Assembly: GCA_910585445.1 (NCBI GenBank)
Contig: CAJUEK010000012.1
Span: 1 to 54,371, forward strand
Length of the DNA: 54,371 nucleotides
Source of the DNA: an uncultured Bacteroidales bacterium
GTDB taxonomy: Bacteria; Bacteroidota; Bacteroidia; Bacteroidales; UBA932
Direction: 5' to 3'
The position numbers and the translations under genes were made by a program. Shown in pieces: positions 1 to 8,595 of the stretch (position 1 is its first letter; every line of letters starts with the position of its first letter). Under the pieces are notes generated by a model, which was not told the DNA's origin, did not search any database, and was given only the letters and a program-made list of their open reading frames with translations.

Positions 1-15
1 GAGTTTTGATTGCAT

Positions 16-45
16 AAAAGTTTACGGTTTGTGGTAAACTTTTTT
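16..45 (+). terminator. hairpin with T-tract, possible terminator of a gene left of the window
   Basis: Arms AAAAGTTTAC (16-25) and GTAAACTTTT (34-43) are perfect complements around an 8-base loop and are followed by more T. An in-frame TGA at 7-9 could be the end of an upstream gene, but too little sequence is present to tell. Confidence 0.45.
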
Positions 46-238
46 CAGGACGGGAGACAGTTTGTGGAATATAACAGTATGATAATCAGTGTCTTCTTGA
101 TATACGGTGCCCCAGTTCAGAGGAATCGTATTCCTGCAAAATATTGACGGATAGCGACTTACTCTACACAAGCTGTTTGGTAGCTCTTGGTGAAATTGCT
201 TGGCGCCACCGGCTGGCAATCTTCAATGGTAAAATGGA

Positions 239-340
239 AAAACGGTAAAAATTCCTGGCGATTTTTTTACCGTTTTGCTTTTGGTGGGCATTCGGTAAAA
301 ATCTGGCGCCTTTATTAAACCGTTTTTCTGACAAATGTAT
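239..340. repeat. cluster of inverted and direct repeats
   Basis: Arms AAAACGGTAAAAA (239-251) and TTTTTACCGTTTT (264-276) are exact complements. The sequence CGGTAAAAAT(TC)CTGGCG occurs at 243-259 and again, two bases shorter, at 293-307, and a further ACCGTTTTT-type arm follows near 329-337. The arrangement resembles a small palindromic repeat cluster. Its function is unknown. Confidence 0.5.
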
Positions 341-650
341 TGATTCAATGTCCAATAGGCCTGCTGGCCAAGTTGTATCATGGCTCGGGATTGAAGAGAA
401 CCTGGGAGGGAGCCGGTGGGATAGCAGATGGGGAGACATGTGGCTGAGCTTAAGAAATCGCGGTATGTATCAAAAATCATCAGTGCCCTCTGCCCTTTTG
501 CTGTGGAGCGTAATTGTTTTATTATCAAAACATTGCTCAAAAGCTATGCCCCAAAACGGGGAATCGATATTTTAAAATGAATTGACAATAAATCAGTTGT
601 GTTCCATAATGTGCTTTTTTGTCGTATAATCCTTTGGCTGTCATTGTATT

Positions 651-810
651 GTGCTTTGTCTGTGGTTCCCGATGTGCTTTCACTTGTCCCGTTTGGAACC
701 ACGTGCTTTTCTAATGTGTTGATATGCAAGTTGTTGTGCTTACCTATGGTTCCCAACATGTCATCTTTTTGCCTGTTTGGAACCTTCTTGTTATGCAATT
801 TATTGCTCTT
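651..810. repeat. two degenerate ~85 bp direct repeats with internal inverted arms
   Basis: Copies begin near 651 and 736. Each starts with GTGCTT, continues to TGGTTCCC (663-670; 747-754) and then GTTTGGAACC (691-700; 775-784). TGGTTCC and GGAACC(A) are inverted complements, so each copy could fold as a long imperfect hairpin. Further GTGCTTT words lie at 611, 674, 703 and about 880. A 92-codon hydrophobic frame over this stretch is only a by-product of the repeat. Confidence 0.5.
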
Positions 811-989
811 CAGTTTGTGGTGTTTTGCTGAACTGATGATTTGTCAACTTGGGGATGCATTGCTTAGGAAACCTTGATGTGCTTTGAAAAACGTGCTCAA
901 CCCCGAGAGTATTATGCAAGTGTGGTTCTTCGGAACACTTTTACATAACCGGATAGCCATCATCTAAGGCTTGAAGATTGCAGCGAACC

Positions 990-1036
990 TTGGAAAATGT
1001 AGCACTGGAAAACATAGCACTTGGAAAACATAATTT
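990..1036. repeat. 15-16 bp sequence in three tandem copies
   Basis: TTGGAAAATGTAGCAC (990-1005), TGGAAAACATAGCAC (1006-1020) and TTGGAAAACATAATTT (1021-1036) follow one another directly, about 95 bp upstream of the susC promoter. They could be regulator sites or a slippage product. I recognise no known operator. Confidence 0.5.
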
Positions 1037-1129
1037 TGGAACCGGGCCGCAAGTTTCCATCAGACTTTTCGCCTGAGCCTTGATCTCTGTCAAGATAGCC
1101 GGAAAATTCGCTTATTTACGCTCCAAGGG

Positions 1130-1160
1130 TTTGCTTTTAATTAATATAGTCGTACCTTTA
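1130..1160 (+). promoter_or_regulatory. Bacteroides-type promoter for the glycan-utilisation operon
   Basis: TTTG at 1130-1133, a 19-bp spacer and TACCTTTA at 1153-1160 match the Bacteroidota pattern TTTG / TAnnTTTG with one mismatch. The susC start codon lies 33 bp beyond the -7 element. Confidence 0.65.
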
Positions 1161-1193
1161 CCCAGCTAACAACTTTTAACTAAATAATTCATT

Positions 1194-4100
1194 ATGCTTA
1201 AAATGATCAAGTCTTCATTATTCAAATTCTGCATTGCATTGTTTGCTCTTGCGGCATTGAATATGTTGATTCCTGTGGTCAACGCACAGGAACCTGCCCA
1301 ATCGGGGGGGGGTAGTCAGCGGTATAGTTTCTGATGACCAGGGCCCTGTAATAGGTGCCGCTGTAATGGTCAAAGGTGGTACCGGAGGCGTCACCACCGA
1401 TGTGGACGGTCACTACGTCCTTAAAGGTGTCAAGCCGGGTGACATCGTAATCTTTTCTCTTCTCGGCTATGAGGATCTTGAGCTTGCCTATACCGGGCAG
1501 CCTACTCTGAATGCAGTTCTGAGCGTTTCCTCTGAATTTCTTGATGAGGTTGTAGTCACAGCCTTGGGTATCAAGAGGTCTGAAAAAGCACTTTCTTATA
1601 ATGTGCAGGAAGTCAAGGCTGACGAGGTTCTTGCCGTAAAGGATGCCAACTTCATGAACTCCCTCGTGGGAAAAGTTGCCGGTGTCACAATCAATTCCGG
1701 TTCAAACGGTCCGGGAGGTGCTTCCCGCGTCGTTATGAGGGGTGTTAAATCAATCACTGGTTCAAACCAGGCCCTTTATGTGATTGACGGTATCCCGATG
1801 TTCAACCTCACGAATGCCTCTTCAAGCGCTTCAAACATGTCTGACCAGCCTGGTACCGACGGTGTGGCCGATATAAACCCTGAGGATATTGAAAGCATCA
1901 GCATGCTTACCGGTCCTTCTGCGGCGGCTCTCTACGGTAATGCAGCTGCTTCCGGAGTTGTGCTCATCACTACAAAAAAAGGCGCGGCAGGCAAGACAAG
2001 CGTGACCGTATCCAACAATACGACCTTCTCCACTGCCTATATGATGCCTGATATGCAGAGCAAGTATGGTAACCTTGCTGGTCAGATTGCAAGCTGGGGG
2101 CCGGCAGTCAATTCAGACTACAATCCGCGCGAGTTCTTCAATACCGGAACCAATGTCATAAATTCAGTGTCGCTTTCTACCGGAACAGACAAGAACCAGA
2201 CATATCTTTCAGTATCAACTACGAATACTACAGGTATCCTTCCGAACAGCGGGTACAACCGTTACAATTTCTCCGGGCGCAATACCACCAAGTTCGCAAA
2301 GGACAGGCTTACTCTTGATCTTGGAGCCAACTTCGTTCTTCAGGATGACAAGAACATGACCTCTCAGGGTATATATTATAACCCTCTTCCTGGACTTTAT
2401 CTTTTCCCGAGAGGTGACAACTTCAAGGAAATACAGATGTACGAGCGCTATGATGCAGCTCTCGGATACAACACCGTATATTGGCCTTATGGCAATGACG
2501 GTGTCGGTATGCAGAACCCTTATTGGGTACAGAACAGGGAGCTTCGCGAGAACAGCAAGAAGCGCTATATGCTTTCGGCATCCCTCGCATGGGAGATAAC
2601 CGACTGGCTGGATATTGCCGGCCGCGTAAAATTGGACAACTACACCAACAGGCTCACATACAAGCTTTATGCGACAACTGACCAGATATGGGCAGGCCCT
2701 AACGGCTCGTACAGGGATGTCAACTCTTCTCTCGGCAACACTTATGCTGACGTTATCGCCACGATTAACAAGACTTGGGGAGGATTTACCCTGAACGCGA
2801 ACATCGGTGCTTCAATAAACGACAGCAAATACGAACTTCTCGGTCTTGACGGACAGCTTGCTGACCTTCCGAACTTCTTCGCAATCCACAACCTCAGCCG
2901 CGGAGCCAAGTATAAGCCTAAGCAAGAAGGCTATCACGACCAGGCGCAGGCTGTATTCGCGAATGTCGAGCTTGCATGGAAATCAATGCTTTACCTCACG
3001 CTTACAGGACGTAATGACTGGGAGTCAAGGCTTGCATACTCAAACTACAAGTCATTCTTCTATCCTTCCGTAGGTCTTTCTGCGGTAATCTCCAACATGT
3101 TCGATGCGCCGAAGTGGCTCAACCTTCTCAAGGTGCGCGGCTCATATACTGAGGTCGGAAACTCTTACGACAGGTACATGACCAAGATTTTCTATCCGTT
3201 TGACGAGGAATCCGGAAGCTGGTCTGCCACTTCAACCTATCCTAACCTTGACCTCAAGCCGGAAAGGACAAAGTCATGGGAAGTCGGACTCAACACCAAG
3301 TTCCTCAACTCAATCAGCCTGGACTTCACTTATTATCGCTCGAACACATATAACCAGACATTCTATGTGTCCCTGCCGCCTGCTTCAGGATTCACCAACA
3401 TGCCTGTACAGAGCGGAAACATCATGAACCAGGGTGTCGAGATGGCAGTAGGATATGGAGATTCATGGGGTGACTTCTCATTCTCTACCAACTATACGTT
3501 GACGTGGAACGAAAACCGCATCATCAAGCTTATCGACGAGGTGAGGAATCCGTTCAACGGCGAAATAATCCCTATGGACGACATGCTGGAGAAGGGGGCG
3601 TTCGGAGGACTGGATGCCAAGCTCATGCTTAAGGAAGGCGGCTCAATGGGAGATGTATATGGTTACCATCTTCTCGGCCGTGACTATAACGGAAATATAG
3701 CATACGGCGAATCAGGCCTCAATGTGGAGAACAAGGAGTTCTACCTCGGCTCAATCCTGCCTAAGACCAATATGGGCTGGAGCACGCATTTCGGATGGAA
3801 GGGCCTTGATCTCGGTATCACATTCGCCGCACGTATCGGAGGTATTGTGATGAGTGCCACTGAGTCATATCTTGACAGGTACGGAGTCTCTGCACGTTCT
3901 GCGGAGCTGAGGGATGCCGGCGGAATCAAGATTAACCAGGGTATGGTGTCGGCACAGGAATATTATAGCAAGATTGCCGGCAATGCGGCCTACTATACAT
4001 ATGATGCGACTAACGTGCGCCTGTCTGAGCTGAGCCTGAATTATACTTTGCCTTCAAACTGGTTCAAGGACAAGCTCCGCATGACTGTCGGATTTGTGGG

Positions 4101-4245
4101 CAAGAATCTTTGGATGATTTACTGCAAAGCTCCGTTCGACCCTGAGCTTTCCGGAAACGTGACGTCGAATTACTATCAGGGATTTGACTCGTTCATGCTT
4201 CCGAGCACAAGGAACATCGGCTTTAATGTGAAATTTCAATTCTAA
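1194..4245 (+). CDS. SusC-like TonB-dependent outer-membrane glycan transporter, frame broken at a G9 tract
   Basis: Outer-membrane barrel that imports glycans in partnership with the SusD lipoprotein encoded next. From ATG 1194 a signal peptide is read (MLKMIKSSLFKF... to NAQEP), but nine Gs at 1304-1312 throw this frame into a TGA at 1332 after 46 codons. The receptor body continues in the +1 frame: a CarboxypepD_reg-like domain (VSGIVSDDQGPVIGAAV), a link with LDEVVVTALG, a plug domain (VKSITGSNQALYVIDGIPM) and a long beta-barrel ending in aromatic ...FNVKFQF. Removing one G would join both parts into a protein of about 1016 residues, normal for the family. Without that, the first in-frame ATG is 1366, which gives 959 residues without a signal peptide and hence no export. 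The break may be phase variation, a mutation or a sequencing error. The family is certain; the state of the frame is not. Confidence 0.9.
1304..1312 (+). repeat. nine-G homopolymer at the susC frame break
   Basis: The run lies just after the predicted signal-peptide cleavage region (AQEPAQS). It is the longest G or C run I found in the window; the next is G6 at 53013-53018. Eight Gs put signal peptide and receptor in one frame, nine do not. Confidence 0.85.
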
Positions 4246-4254
4246 GTAAGGAAA

Positions 4255-5823
4255 ATGAACAAGATATTTAAACATATACTGACATTTTTTGTCATTGCGG
4301 CAGCATCAGCCGGGTGTACCGACAAGTTCGGTGAGATGAATACGAACCCGTATCGTCCGGAAACGTTGCCTGTGCATAGCTTTTTCCCTGCTATGCTTGA
4401 CTGTCTTGCATCTCCGGAAGAGAACCCTTGCCAGAGGAACAACACATTCTGGGCATGTTTCGGCGGATATGTGACTGCTCCTCATTCATGGACGAGGACG
4501 AATTTGTATTCGACTTTCAATATTGACGATGCATGGAACCAGTGGACTGTTGACTGGTATTACACTGCCGAGGGCGGAAAAGGTCTCTATCCGGGATGGT
4601 TCTCTGTCCAGAGGCTTACCGAGGGCAAGGGGTATTATTTCCAGATGGCCCAGCTTCTCCGTGTGTATGTGATGCAGATGGTGGCTTCCCTTCAGGGACC
4701 TCTTCCTTATTCCAAGGTTGCCAACGGTGATTTCTATGTGTCTTATGATGATGAGCGCACTGCATGGCACGCTATGTTTGACGACCTTGATGCTGCCATT
4801 GTCGAAATCCAGAGCGCCGCGGCTTCCGGCTCGGCTCCTTTGGCTGCAGTTGACCGCATCTATGGCGGTGACAATGTGAAGTGGCTCAAGTTCGCAAATA
4901 CACTCAAACTCCGTATGGCAATGCGCATCAGCAATGTAGAGCCTGAATATGCGAAGCAGAAGGCAGAGGAGGCTGTTGCCTCAGGAGTGATGGAGGGCAT
5001 TTCAGACAGCGCATATGACAATCTCAATGGCCGTTACAATAATGGTTTCTATACTCTTGCGGTAGGCTGGGGTGGTGAGGTAATGGCAAATGCCTGCATC
5101 ACTTCATATATGAACGGTTATCAGGACCCTCGCCGTGAGAAGTATTTCCTTCCCTCTGCTCATGACGGCTCTTATATGGGAGTGCGTTCCGGAATCGCCG
5201 GCATGAACAAGTCAAATTATGTCGAGTATTCTCATATGATTTATTCTGAGGAGGCCAACAAGACTGCCCCGATGCCAGTCATGCTTGCTTCCGAGGCTGC
5301 CTTCCTTCGTGCCGAGGGTGCGTTGAAAGGCTGGAACATGGGAGGAGACGCCAAGAGTTTCTACGAGCAGGGAATACGCCTCTCATTCGACCAGTGGGGT
5401 GCTTCAGGAGCTTCCGACTATATCGCGAATTCGACCCGTGTCCCTGGAGATTACGTTGATTCCAAGACGCCTGCCAACAATATTGCCAACAAGTGCAAGG
5501 TAACTGTAGCATGGGAGGACAACGTGTCAGATGCCAAGAAACTTGAGCGTATAATCACACAGAAATGGATTGCCGGCTATCCTAACGGACTTGAGGCATG
5601 GAGTGATTTCCGCCGTACCGGATATCCTTACATCTTCCCTCCTAAGGACAACATGTCCAATAATGAAGTTGATTCGGAACTTGGACAGAGACGTCTCCGT
5701 TTCTCTCAGAGCGAGTACAACAGAAACAATGACAATGTGACTGCAGCCGTGCAGATGCTCTCAAACAAGCAGGATAAGGATTATACCGACCTCTGGTGGG
5801 CGCAGAATCAGAAAAAATATTAG
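4255..5823 (+). CDS. SusD/RagB-like glycan-binding lipoprotein
   Basis: Surface lipoprotein that caps the SusC channel and binds the incoming glycan. The 522-residue product begins with a signal peptide ending in ASAGC (lipid-carrying Cys21). The mature part opens with FGEMNTNPYRP, typical of the SusD-like family that accompanies N-glycan loci, and has the helical TPR-type scaffold seen in LKFANTLKLRMAMRISN and in the C-terminal segment ITQKWIAGYPNGLEAWSDFRRTG (the latter at about residues 438-460). It starts 9 bp after the susC stop and is surely cotranscribed. The exact ligand cannot be read from the sequence; the GH18 neighbour suggests N-glycans. Confidence 0.93.
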   Translation: MNKIFKHILTFFVIAAASAGCTDKFGEMNTNPYRPETLPVHSFFPAMLDCLASPEENPCQRNNTFWACFGGYVTAPHSWTRTNLYSTFNIDDAWNQWTVDWYYTAEGGKGLYPGWFSVQRLTEGKGYYFQMAQLLRVYVMQMVASLQGPLPYSKVANGDFYVSYDDERTAWHAMFDDLDAAIVEIQSAAASGSAPLAAVDRIYGGDNVKWLKFANTLKLRMAMRISNVEPEYAKQKAEEAVASGVMEGISDSAYDNLNGRYNNGFYTLAVGWGGEVMANACITSYMNGYQDPRREKYFLPSAHDGSYMGVRSGIAGMNKSNYVEYSHMIYSEEANKTAPMPVMLASEAAFLRAEGALKGWNMGGDAKSFYEQGIRLSFDQWGASGASDYIANSTRVPGDYVDSKTPANNIANKCKVTVAWEDNVSDAKKLERIITQKWIAGYPNGLEAWSDFRRTGYPYIFPPKDNMSNNEVDSELGQRRLRFSQSEYNRNNDNVTAAVQMLSNKQDKDYTDLWWAQNQKKY

Positions 5824-5855
5824 AAATGGAAATGATTCCGCAAAACGAATTTATA

Positions 5856-6968
5856 ATGAAAAAGAGAATACATATCATTTCAGCATTTTTCCTCCTTATG
5901 ATGGCTGCCGCATCATGCAGCGACTGGACAAAGCCTGAGGCTAATGTATATGAGCCTGCAGGCGTTGAAGGTTCGGATAAGGATGAGGAGTATTATGCTA
6001 ATCTACGTGCCTGGAAAGCTTCACGCATGGTAGATGAGAGCGGTGTTCCTAACCGTTCTGTCTCATTCGGCTGGTTCAGCGACTGGACCGGTGTCGGAGT
6101 CAACATGTCAAACCAGCTTATGGGGCTTCCTGATTCTGTGGATTTCGTATCCATGTGGGGCAACTGGCATGGCTTGAGCCCGGAGAAGAAGGAAGACCTT
6201 CGCAAGGTACAGGAAATCAAGGGTACAAAAGTCCTCATGTGCTTCATCATCGGAAATATCGGAGACCAGACTACCCCACAGGAGGTGAGGACAAGCAAAA
6301 ATGTGAATGGAGTCCAGTATTCCACGGAGCAGGATGCGGTAAATGCCTATTGGGGGTGGAACGAGGATAAGGAGGCAGCGATACGCAAATATGCGCGTTC
6401 AATCCTTGATACTATAAAAGTGTATAACTGGGATGGCTTCGACCTTGACCTCGAGCCTCATTACGGTTCCGCAGGAAACATAGCTTCTTATCCGGAAAGG
6501 CTTCATATGCTTCTTGACGAGATGTCCAAGGAACTCGGACCTAAATCCGGAACAGATAAGCTGCTTTGCGTGGACGGTGAGCCTGATTGGCTTCTTCCCG
6601 AGGACGGGCCGCTGCTTGACTATTTCATCATCCAGGCATATTATGACGGAAGTGACTCAAGCATTGACGGCCGTCTTGACGGGCTGTTCAGAACATATTC
6701 AGATATATATTCACGTGAAGCCATTGTAGGAAAGACAATCCTTTGTGTCAACTATGAGTCATATGGCACATCCGGCGGAGGCTCATACAATTCAAGGGTT
6801 CTTGGCCGTACTTTCAAACTGAACGGCTATGCGGCTTACCGCTACCCTGAGGTGGAGGCGCCTATCGGAGGAATCGGAGCTTTCCGAATGATTTTTGACA
6901 AAGACTATGCGTTTTTCAGGGAGGCGATGAAGACATTGCATTCCGGGAACATCGGGACTAACGAATAA
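5856..6968 (+). CDS. GH18 endo-beta-N-acetylglucosaminidase, surface lipoprotein
   Basis: Predicted to cut the chitobiose core of N-linked glycans at the cell surface, releasing glycans for the SusC/D pair. The 370-residue product has a lipobox AAAS-C (Cys21) and resembles the BT1044/BT3987-type GH18 proteins (SVSFGWFSDWTG, DSVDFVSMWGNW, LGPKSGTDKLL). The GH18 signature DGxDxDxE is complete at residues 193-200 (DGFDLDLE, acid Glu200), and the downstream IIQAYYDG strand is present, so it should be active rather than a degenerate binding protein. ATG 5856 is chosen over the upstream ATG 5796, which overlaps susD and would precede the signal peptide. The glycan class (high-mannose or complex) is not decidable. 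Confidence 0.9.
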   Translation: MKKRIHIISAFFLLMMAAASCSDWTKPEANVYEPAGVEGSDKDEEYYANLRAWKASRMVDESGVPNRSVSFGWFSDWTGVGVNMSNQLMGLPDSVDFVSMWGNWHGLSPEKKEDLRKVQEIKGTKVLMCFIIGNIGDQTTPQEVRTSKNVNGVQYSTEQDAVNAYWGWNEDKEAAIRKYARSILDTIKVYNWDGFDLDLEPHYGSAGNIASYPERLHMLLDEMSKELGPKSGTDKLLCVDGEPDWLLPEDGPLLDYFIIQAYYDGSDSSIDGRLDGLFRTYSDIYSREAIVGKTILCVNYESYGTSGGGSYNSRVLGRTFKLNGYAAYRYPEVEAPIGGIGAFRMIFDKDYAFFREAMKTLHSGNIGTNE

Positions 6969-6980
6969 TTGTTTGAAGAT

Positions 6981-8141
6981 ATGAAGATAAACATAATAAA
7001 AGCCGGCATATTGCTTATTTCCGCTGCAGTTTTGGGCGCATGCGACAATGCAGGATATCAGGAAGTGGAAAACGGCATTTTCATCAGCGAGGCGGCACCT
7101 TCAACCACGTTCAACAAGCAGATTGAGAATCTGACCGTCAAGGGTGATGTCAGCACTGCCATACATGTCCGTCTTGCTCAGCCTCTTGACAAGGATGTGC
7201 ATGTAAAGCTCGGATTGGCTGAAAGCTTTGTTGCCGAGTATAATGCCACTTATGGGGCGAACTATGAGATTCTGTCCGAGGAATATCTTTCTTTTGACAG
7301 GGAAACGGTGATTCCGGCGGGAAGCCTGTCGTCGGATGCTGTGAACATCAACATCAAGAGGTATCCTACCGGTGACGGTATCGCATACTGCGTGCCTGTC
7401 TGCATCGAGTCTGCTGACGCTGATATTGAGATTATGCCTGCGAGCGGACGTATCATGTACATGCTTACTGCACCTCTCATGCAGAAGGTTCCGGGAATCG
7501 TTTCTTCAACCGTTCCGACAGGTACCGGTGATTGGGGCGTTGCGACCAATGAGTGGACTTTGGAAGGATGGGTGAACATGGGTTCTTTCCCTATCAATAA
7601 CCAGGCGATTTTCACAGGTGACTGTACAAATCCTGACGGAGGATGGAATGAGATTTATGTCCGTTTCGGAGATGCCAATGTCCCTTATGACGTAATGCAG
7701 ATAAAGACAGGTGGCTCGCAGTGGGAGAGCACTACGAAATTCACCCGTAACACATGGTATCATGTGGCTATATCTTATGCAAACGGCAAGGCTGTGCTTT
7801 ATGTGAACGGCCAGGAGGACAGTTCTAAGGACATAACTGCCTCATACCTTATAAATAACCTCACTTTGTGCGGCTCCGGCAGCTATTTCAGGACTACGGC
7901 ATTGATGGCCCAGGTACGTTTCTGGAAGAAGGCTCTTGCGCCTGCTGTCATCAAGGATGCCATGAACAGGGAGGTCCCGGCTGACTCAGACGGCCTGTTC
8001 GGCTATTGGAAACTGAATGAGGGCGAAGGTGACAAATTCAAGGATTCTACATCAAATGGCTTTGATTTGACCTGTACCAATGCACCTTCATGGTCGTCTT
8101 ATGAGGTTGACTTTACAGACCCTAATGCAAAAGAAGAGTAG
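6981..8141 (+). CDS. DUF1735 and LamG-domain lipoprotein
   Basis: Surface glycan-binding protein of the locus. The 386-residue product has a lipobox VLGA-C (Cys21), a DUF1735 (BT_3987-like N-terminal) domain at about residues 30-135 (VRLAQPLDKDVHVKL, SFDRETVIPAGSLSSDAV) and a concanavalin-like LamG domain at about 165-365 (EWTLEGWVNMG, RNTWYHVAISYANGKAVLYVNG, FGYWKLNEGEG). DUF1735-LamG proteins sit beside GH18 enzymes in N-glycan loci of Bacteroides. ATG 6981 lies 12 bp after the GH18 stop; an in-frame TTG at 6969 is less likely. It is the last gene of the operon and is followed by a terminator. Confidence 0.88.
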   Translation: MKINIIKAGILLISAAVLGACDNAGYQEVENGIFISEAAPSTTFNKQIENLTVKGDVSTAIHVRLAQPLDKDVHVKLGLAESFVAEYNATYGANYEILSEEYLSFDRETVIPAGSLSSDAVNINIKRYPTGDGIAYCVPVCIESADADIEIMPASGRIMYMLTAPLMQKVPGIVSSTVPTGTGDWGVATNEWTLEGWVNMGSFPINNQAIFTGDCTNPDGGWNEIYVRFGDANVPYDVMQIKTGGSQWESTTKFTRNTWYHVAISYANGKAVLYVNGQEDSSKDITASYLINNLTLCGSGSYFRTTALMAQVRFWKKALAPAVIKDAMNREVPADSDGLFGYWKLNEGEGDKFKDSTSNGFDLTCTNAPSWSSYEVDFTDPNAKEE

Positions 8142-8166
8142 GAGACCATAGTCTATATGCAGAAAG

Positions 8167-8199
8167 CGGCGGAGTGGAATGCTCCGCCGTCTTTTTTTT
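8167..8199 (+). terminator. intrinsic terminator of the glycan operon
   Basis: Perfect 8-bp stem CGGCGGAG (8167-8174) / CTCCGCCG (8182-8189) with a 7-base loop, followed by TCTTTTTTTT. Confidence 0.85.
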
Positions 8200-8215
8200 G
8201 ACTTGTCACAGAAAG

Positions 8216-8252
8216 AAAACGAGGATGGCTGCATTGCGGCCATCCTCGTTTT
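8216..8252 (-). terminator. hairpin terminator of the Hc1 gene, possibly bidirectional
   Basis: Stem AAAACGAGGATGGC (8216-8229) / GCCATCCTCGTTTT (8239-8252), perfect over 14 bp. The flanking A and T runs would serve both strands. It lies between the convergent glycan operon and the Hc1 gene. Confidence 0.75.
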
Positions 8253-8270
8253 GTCTTGCTTGTTGATGAA

Positions 8271-8444
8271 TTATTTTGAAGACTCTACAGAGACCTTTCT
8301 GAAATCTTTCATCAGCTTCATGATGTTAAGCGCAGCTTTGCGGGCACGTGCTCCAGCAGCCTTGTTGCCTTTCTCTACCTGAGCCTCGGCATTCTGCGCG
8401 AACACCTCGTACTCTGCTTTGATCTGATCTACAAGCTCTTTCAT
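8271..8444 (-). CDS. histone H1-like Hc1-family DNA-binding protein
   Basis: A 57-residue basic protein, MKELVDQIKAEYEVFAQ..., with the conserved segment GNKAAGARARKAALNIMKL and the end FRKVSVESSK. This matches the small Hc1/histone H1-like proteins found across Bacteroidota, which resemble the C-terminal part of chlamydial Hc1 and are thought to bind and compact DNA. It has its own promoter-like sequence and terminator, so it is monocistronic. The function in this phylum is inferred from the family, not demonstrated. Confidence 0.85.
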   Translation of the reverse strand: MKELVDQIKAEYEVFAQNAEAQVEKGNKAAGARARKAALNIMKLMKDFRKVSVESSK

Positions 8445-8492
8445 TTCCTAAATTTTTAGTAGTTCGTTAAACATTAATCGTCAAAAGTTCCG

Positions 8493-8524
8493 GCAAGATA
8501 TGGAAACTCTTTGAGATTTGCAAA
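8493..8524 (-). promoter_or_regulatory. putative promoter of the Hc1 gene
   Basis: On the minus strand TTTG (8524-8521), a 20-bp spacer and TATCTTGC (8500-8493), a near match to TAnnTTTG, about 50 bp before the start codon. Confidence 0.45.
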
Positions 8525-8565
8525 TTTTTGTCAGTAATTCTTTGAAATTTACCGCAATAGGCTTT

Positions 8566-8595
8566 GCCCAGGCAAAATTTCATGCCTGCCTGGGC
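8566..8595 (-). terminator. hairpin at the end of pth, possible weak terminator
   Basis: Arms GCCCAGGCA (8566-8574) and TGCCTGGGC (8587-8595) form a perfect 9-bp stem over the pth stop codon. No T-tract follows in the direction of pth transcription, so the role is uncertain. Confidence 0.35.

Larger units (their letters stand above)
1..1129. other. gene-free, repeat-rich region upstream of the glycan locus
   Basis: No convincing gene lies here. The open frames on both strands are short, overlap one another and have no recognisable motif. The region holds a hairpin near the left edge (16-45), a cluster of inverted and direct repeats (239-340), a degenerate repeat of about 85 bp (651-810), a small hairpin (arms 918-923 and 935-940) and a 15-16 bp triplet repeat (990-1036). 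No PUL regulator (HTCS, ECF sigma/anti-sigma, SusR-like) is encoded before the SusC gene, which is unusual for such loci, although it could lie outside the window. Confidence 0.6.

Noticed and set aside
223..540. A 105-codon minus-strand frame at the left end
   Set aside because: It spans the CGGTAAAAA repeat cluster, overlaps other frames and has no recognisable motif.
599..877. A hydrophobic 92-codon frame with GTG start upstream of susC
   Set aside because: Its Cys/Leu-rich sequence comes from the GTGCTT and GGAACC repeats; there is no promoter or ribosome site and no signal-like order.
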